Positions 60,801 through 64,000 of a stretch of DNA of 64,000 nt are shown here, piece by piece. Position numbers and translations under genes: made by a program. Position 1 is the stretch's first letter; each line of letters opens with the position of its first letter. The notes beneath the pieces were generated by a model. It was not told where the DNA came from. It was given only the letters and a program-made list of their open reading frames with translations, and made no database searches. This DNA is from Undibacterium sp. YM2 (GTDB lineage: Bacteria; Pseudomonadota; Gammaproteobacteria; Burkholderiales; Burkholderiaceae_D). Location of the stretch: NCBI RefSeq assembly GCF_009937975.1, contig NZ_AP018441.1:5580001-5644000 (forward strand). Reading direction: 5' to 3'.

Positions 60801-61470
60801 CGACGACAGCACCAGATTCGACGATGTCAGTCACGCATTTCATCGATACCCACAGGCCGGTGTAACGCGACATGGCGATGCCGTGCAGGCCATAGTCCAG
60901 ATACTCTTGCACGGTGGATGGATACAAGACCGGAATACCACAGGCTTTGAGGATATGTTCACTCTGATGCGCTGCTGTGGAAGACTTGGCAGCATGGTCA
61001 TCACCGGCCACGACCAGTACACCACCGTGTTTTGAAGTACCTGCCAGATTCGCATGCTTGAACACGTCACCACAACGGTCCACACCCGGGCCCTTGCCAT
61101 ACCACATGGCAAACACACCATCATATTTAGCGCCAGGGAACATATTCACCTGTTGCGTACCCCAGACTGTCGTGGCCGCTAGGTCTTCATTCACGCCCGG
61201 GTGAAATTTGACGTGGTGTTTGGCCAGATGTTTTTTTGCCTTGGCGGCAGTCAAATCGACATTGCCCAAAGGTGAACCGCGATAACCGCTAATATAGCCG
61301 CCAGTATTGAGGCCAGCTTTTTCATCGGCCTGACGCTGCAACATCATCAGACGTATCAGGGCCTGGGTGCCAGTCATGAAGGCGCGACCGCGCTCCAGCG
61401 TGAATTTATCGTCCAGGGAAATATTGTTGTCGATCAGCGCCTGCTGCTCGGCTTTGAGGGGTGCATTCAT
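57886..61470 (-). CDS. Indolepyruvate ferredoxin oxidoreductase, fused alpha-beta type
   Basis: A 1194-residue fused enzyme. Order: pyrimidine and TPP-binding halves (SGYRGSPLGNVDL, VNEDLAATTVWGTQQ, CSGCPHNTST, GDGTYYHSGLLAIRAA), a ferredoxin-like region with CEGCGDCSVQSNCLSVEP and SCNKDFSCVTGFCPSF, then the gamma-type domain (GVLVTGVGGTGVITIGQIMA, GLAQKGGAVMSHV). It oxidatively decarboxylates aryl or branched 2-oxo acids to acyl-CoA, reducing ferredoxin. GGAGA lies before the ATG chosen (MNAPLKAEQQ); the 19 codons upstream are not coding. It is a single-gene unit. Confidence 0.93.
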   Translation of the reverse strand: MNAPLKAEQQALIDNNISLDDKFTLERGRAFMTGTQALIRLMMLQRQADEKAGLNTGGYISGYRGSPLGNVDLTAAKAKKHLAKHHVKFHPGVNEDLAATTVWGTQQVNMFPGAKYDGVFAMWYGKGPGVDRCGDVFKHANLAGTSKHGGVLVVAGDDHAAKSSTAAHQSEHILKACGIPVLYPSTVQEYLDYGLHGIAMSRYTGLWVSMKCVTDIVESGAVVDIDPDRVKPIIPEDFVLPADGVNIRTPDPVLAQEIRMNNYKWYAALAYARANKLNKIIWDSPHARIGIITAGKSYLDTRQALADLGIDEQVAKDIGIRLYKIGLTWPLESEGVREFATGLEEILVVEEKRQILEYALKEELYNWEDKVRPRVVGKFDDSGEWSNLHGSGHGEWLLPATYELSPAQIARAIASRISRYFAGHPVEQRVKERVAYLEAKEAMLNTVSKPDPNKDRVPHFCSGCPHNTSTKVPEGSRALAGIGCHYMVTWMDRETSTFTHMGAEGVTWVGQAPFTTENHVFCNLGDGTYYHSGLLAIRAAVSGEVNITYKILFNDAVAMTGGQEFDGPLDPGMISRQIAAEGVSPIIVVTDEPEKYGANYPWAAGVTVRHRSELDAVQRELRVAKGVSAMIYDQTCASEKRRRRKKIDKDGKPGFPDPAKRAVINEAVCEGCGDCSVQSNCLSVEPLETEFGRKRQINQSSCNKDFSCVTGFCPSFVTVEGGKLKKPAKTKIEPGNALDVNTLPYPALPDTKTPFGVLVTGVGGTGVITIGQIMAMAAHLQGKACSVLDMTGLAQKGGAVMSHVRLADHADDIQSTRVGTGMADLVIGCDLIVTAGKDALSRMGEGRTHAAINANGSPTSTFIKNPNWQFPAESAEGDIRKACGADRVDLIDAASIATALMGDNIATNMFILGYSWQKGWVPLEEVALMRAIELNGVSIDFNKQAFNWGRLAAHDLAAVQRLVTPAQVIELKRAPTLDDTINKRVAFLTDYQDAAYASQYREFVAQVKAAESKIVDGNKPLRLTEAVAKYLFKLMAYKDEYEVARLYTDGKFQKKIADMFEGDYAINFHLAPPLLAKRDDKGHLIKQQFGPWMMKAFGVLAKFKSLRGGTFDIFGYTDERKMERALPVEYKQTLNKLLPLLNADNLSKAVAIASIPEDIRGYGHVKERHFKAAKAKEATLIAEFNTAQSAQKAA

Positions 61471-61861
61471 GGGGTCTCCGTGCTTTTTTATCGTTTGGCA
61501 ATGGTGTGCGCAACAAAACAGAATCACCTTGTGAGTGAATCATATACTTATTAGTGTAGCTTGGTATTGTAATGGGTATGCGATCTCAAGCTACCATGAT
61601 ACGGGTCGCACATTAACATGCTGTATTGCCAGTCCCAATGGACAGTACCTCACAAAAAGACCAGTACAGTATGACTGACACTTTCCAAAAGTGTACTGGC
61701 CGGTCTGGATACAATCAAAATTTTGCTTTTTATGCATTTGATTTCTATCGTATCAATGACTGGAATCTGGGAGAATAGGTTTTATTAAAAGCAGCCACAA
61801 GATAGACGGGGACTGCGCCGCAGGAGCGGTTTTGCGTCAGACCACAAAGGCAAGGAAAATC
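61471..61861. promoter_or_regulatory. Divergent promoter region with inverted repeat CCAGTACA/TGTACTGG
   Basis: These 391 bases hold no gene. The repeat CCAGTACA (61661-61668) and TGTACTGG (61692-61699) has a 23-bp spacer, and CAGTAC occurs once more at 61643-61648. A second pair, AGACC near 61658 and GGTCT near 61702, extends the outer symmetry. This looks like a control site for the oxidoreductase or for the chemotaxis gene. Confidence 0.45.
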
Positions 61862-64000
61862 ATGTCCGGGAACAAAGCAACACTGATAGATAAGATCATG
61901 TATCCCTGCACAGTCTTGATGAGCAAACTCAGTTTGCGCACCAAGTTGCTGGGTATATTTATTATTTTGCTACTACCTTTGTTGTTTTTTGCCAGCCTTT
62001 CCCTGAACCAGATACGAATTGATGCCATCAATGCCCACAGCGGCCTGGCCGGTGTGGAGGCAAATGGCCTGGTCATGAACGTAGTCATCCAGACCCAAAA
62101 GCACCGTGGCCAGGTCAATCTCAAGCTTGCCGGAGATAAGCTGGATGATGATCTGGCAAAAACCCGGACTGAGCTGAAAAACAGCCTGGCCCAGCTCGAC
62201 CAGTTCTTGCTTAATCATGCAGACCTGGGCCTGCAAGGTCCATGGAAAGCCAGTGCCGATGAACTGCAGCAACTGGCTGCGGGCCAGACTGCCGCCAATG
62301 TCAAAGACAGTGTCGCCCAGCACAGCCGCCTGATCAGGCAAAGCCTGCAATTCTCTGCCCTGCTCAGTGAAAAAACTGGCTTGCTGACGGATACCCAGAG
62401 CGCTAACTTTCTTTTGCTGGATATCTCCCTGCGCAAGTTGCCTGTATGGATAGAGCATGTGGCGCTGTTGCGCGGCCTGGGTGCCAGTTATATCAAGACA
62501 GGGACTATGGAGTTCCCGGAAAAAGCGGGCGTAATCTCTCGCCTTGATGCCTTGCAGGCAGCAATGAATGGAGTGACCGATCTCGATGAGGCAATGAAAC
62601 GGGCGGGTGTCGATGTCAGCACTGCAGAACAGGCAGCTATCGAAGCAGCCCAGTCCTTTGCCGCACTCGCCAGGAAAAACCTGCTGGCAGAAAGCATCAG
62701 TGGTGATGCCAGTGCCTATTTTGCCCAAGGCACGCAAGCCATAGAGAAAACCCTGGCATTACAAACCCAGATGCAGGCCAAACTGGCAGGCATATTAAGA
62801 GACCGCAGCAGCCAGATGGACTTGTATCAGAACCTGGTCAGCCTGGGCACGGGGGTAATCGTCATCCTCAGTTGCTATCTGGCGCTGGGGTTTTACCGTG
62901 GCTTCATGTCTGCCCTGAACCAGGTCGGGCGCTCTGCCCATGCAGTAGCCGCTGGTGACCTGACCAATCATATACGTATCACCGGCAAGGATGAACTGGC
63001 AAAAACCGGTAACTTGCTCGATAGCATGAATGGCAACTTGTCCAGACTGGTGGCGAATGTGCGCAGCAATGCCAGCATGGTGGCGCAACTCGGTGAGGGC
63101 CTGGCGACCAATATCAATGACCTGACCGTCAGGACTGAGCAACAGGCATCGAGCCTGGAAGAAACATCGGCCAGCGTCGATGACCTCGCCGATACCGTCA
63201 AAAAGAATGCCGACAGCGCCAGGGCGGTCGATAACCTGGCAGCAAATCTGCGCCTGATCACAGAATCGACAGGTGACGACATGCGCGCCGCCGTCGATTC
63301 CATGAATGGCATACACCAGAGCGCCCGCAAGGTGCAGGAAATTGTCAGCCTTATCGATGGCATTTCTTTCCAGACCGATATCCTGGCCCTGAATGCGGCG
63401 GTGGAAGCCTCGCGCGCGGGTGAGCATGGCCGTGGTTTTGCCGTTGTTGCCAGCGAAGTGCGCAGTCTCGCACAACGCAGTGCCGACTCTGCGCGTCAGA
63501 TCAGGCGCCTGATTGATGATTCTGTGCAAAGGGTGGATCAGGGTGTGAACCAGATCAGCAATGTCAACCAGACCCTGAGCGAGATAGTCACCGGCATCCG
63601 TGACCTGGCAAATAACATCAATGCCATCTCTGTAGCATCAAGCGAGCAAAGCAATGGCCTGTCACAAATCTCAGAAGCCTTGCGCCATCTGGATGATATT
63701 ACACAAAGCAATGCGCAGATGGCGGAGCAGGCCAAACATGCTTCCATCAGTCTGGAAGAGAGAGCGCAGGCACTCACCAGGTCCGTCTCTGCCTTCAAAC
63801 TGCTGCAAGGGACGGCAGATGAAGCTTATGCCCTGGTCAAAAAAGCTGTACCTCTTTACCATTCCAGGGGCAGACCTGCCCTGCAAATCATCACAGCCGA
63901 TGCTGAAAAGCAGTATGCAGACCGCGACATGTATGTGTTTGCCTTTGACCGTAATGGTCAATATCTGGCTTTTGCAGGTAATGCCGCCAAACTCAAGGTC
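61862..64000 (+). CDS. Methyl-accepting chemotaxis protein with C-terminal Cache-like region (3' end missing)
   Basis: The gene starts at ATG 61862 with AAGGAAAA upstream and runs off the right edge after 713 codons. A membrane helix (LLGIFIILLLPLLFFASLSL) is followed by a helical periplasmic domain of about 280 residues, a second helix (LVSLGTGVIVILSCYLALGF), a HAMP domain (AVAAGDLTNHIRITGKDELA) and the signalling hairpin GISFQTDILALNAAVEASRA, whose canonical Asn is Asp here. After the hairpin comes DEAYALVKKAVPLYHSRGRP and YVFAFDRNGQYLAFAGN, like a Cache sensor at the cytosolic end. It should signal to CheA/CheW; the ligand is unknown. Confidence 0.9.
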   Translation, partial: MSGNKATLIDKIMYPCTVLMSKLSLRTKLLGIFIILLLPLLFFASLSLNQIRIDAINAHSGLAGVEANGLVMNVVIQTQKHRGQVNLKLAGDKLDDDLAKTRTELKNSLAQLDQFLLNHADLGLQGPWKASADELQQLAAGQTAANVKDSVAQHSRLIRQSLQFSALLSEKTGLLTDTQSANFLLLDISLRKLPVWIEHVALLRGLGASYIKTGTMEFPEKAGVISRLDALQAAMNGVTDLDEAMKRAGVDVSTAEQAAIEAAQSFAALARKNLLAESISGDASAYFAQGTQAIEKTLALQTQMQAKLAGILRDRSSQMDLYQNLVSLGTGVIVILSCYLALGFYRGFMSALNQVGRSAHAVAAGDLTNHIRITGKDELAKTGNLLDSMNGNLSRLVANVRSNASMVAQLGEGLATNINDLTVRTEQQASSLEETSASVDDLADTVKKNADSARAVDNLAANLRLITESTGDDMRAAVDSMNGIHQSARKVQEIVSLIDGISFQTDILALNAAVEASRAGEHGRGFAVVASEVRSLAQRSADSARQIRRLIDDSVQRVDQGVNQISNVNQTLSEIVTGIRDLANNINAISVASSEQSNGLSQISEALRHLDDITQSNAQMAEQAKHASISLEERAQALTRSVSAFKLLQGTADEAYALVKKAVPLYHSRGRPALQIITADAEKQYADRDMYVFAFDRNGQYLAFAGNAAKLKV

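Noticed and set aside
59437..61035. 532-codon plus-strand gene
   Set aside because: It lies entirely antisense to the well-supported indolepyruvate ferredoxin oxidoreductase and has the composition of a codon shadow.

Overview
The window looks like a chromosomal segment of a mesophilic betaproteobacterium, probably family Oxalobacteraceae (Undibacterium-like). This is inferred from moderate GC, protein styles typical of Burkholderiales (HTH-fused citrate synthase-like protein beside a family III CoA-transferase, fused indolepyruvate ferredoxin oxidoreductase, PBP-OmpA fusion) and dense short operons. I see no rRNA, tRNA, insertion sequence, prophage or CRISPR array. Both edges cut genes: a GH2 beta-mannosidase on the left and a methyl-accepting chemotaxis protein on the right.

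Layout. 0-5 kb (minus): carrier-protein cluster with an ACP, an acyl-CoA dehydrogenase, a stand-alone class II synthetase-like amino acid:[carrier protein] ligase, a DUF1839 protein and a GH2 glycosidase. 5-19.6 kb: mixed metabolism and transport, including a LivK-type binding protein, SIR2 protein, orphan PhnM and DUF1045 phosphonate proteins, GltI-like binding protein, LysR with divergent oxidoreductase and MFS exporter, a BchE-like B12 radical SAM protein, a CoA-transferase, a frameshifted citrate synthase-like gene, and an XRE/DUF2975 pair. 19.7-28.1 kb (minus): TonB receptor and a tightly coupled six-gene STM4011-STM4015-type cluster (two radical SAM enzymes, a sulfatase-fold hydrolase, an ATP-grasp protein, a WGR/LRR protein) with an embedded HAD phosphatase.

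28.6-29.4 kb (plus): a cold shock gene followed by about 0.5 kb without a convincing gene. This stretch folds into a multi-hairpin RNA carrying four copies of an AGATA-loop hairpin and ends at a strong terminator. 29.5-38.8 kb (minus): a nine-gene envelope-stress-like operon with a coiled-coil protein, a PBP-OmpA fusion, an ABC permease and ATPase, a membrane coiled-coil protein, an unknown protein, PspA, an AAA ATPase and a TerB-like protein. 39-54.7 kb: acetyltransferases, three GyrI-type effector-binding genes in a row, isochorismatase-like hydrolase, amidohydrolase, DoxX and YoaK membrane proteins, DUF2807, a methyltransferase, YceI, a DMT exporter, PhoD and a GST.

54.8-56.3 kb (plus): a retron with a recognisable msr-msd non-coding RNA (inverted-repeat stem, AGC branch site, long msd-type hairpin) directly upstream of a retron reverse transcriptase that has an N-terminal extension and no obvious effector gene. 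56.3-64 kb: DUF423, a MarR/SRPBCC pair with an operator-like repeat, the fused indolepyruvate ferredoxin oxidoreductase, and the chemotaxis receptor.

The most promising unexplained signals are the AGATA-hairpin RNA downstream of the cold shock gene, the retron, and the PspA/AAA/ABC operon. All family assignments are from reading the sequence; no database search was run.
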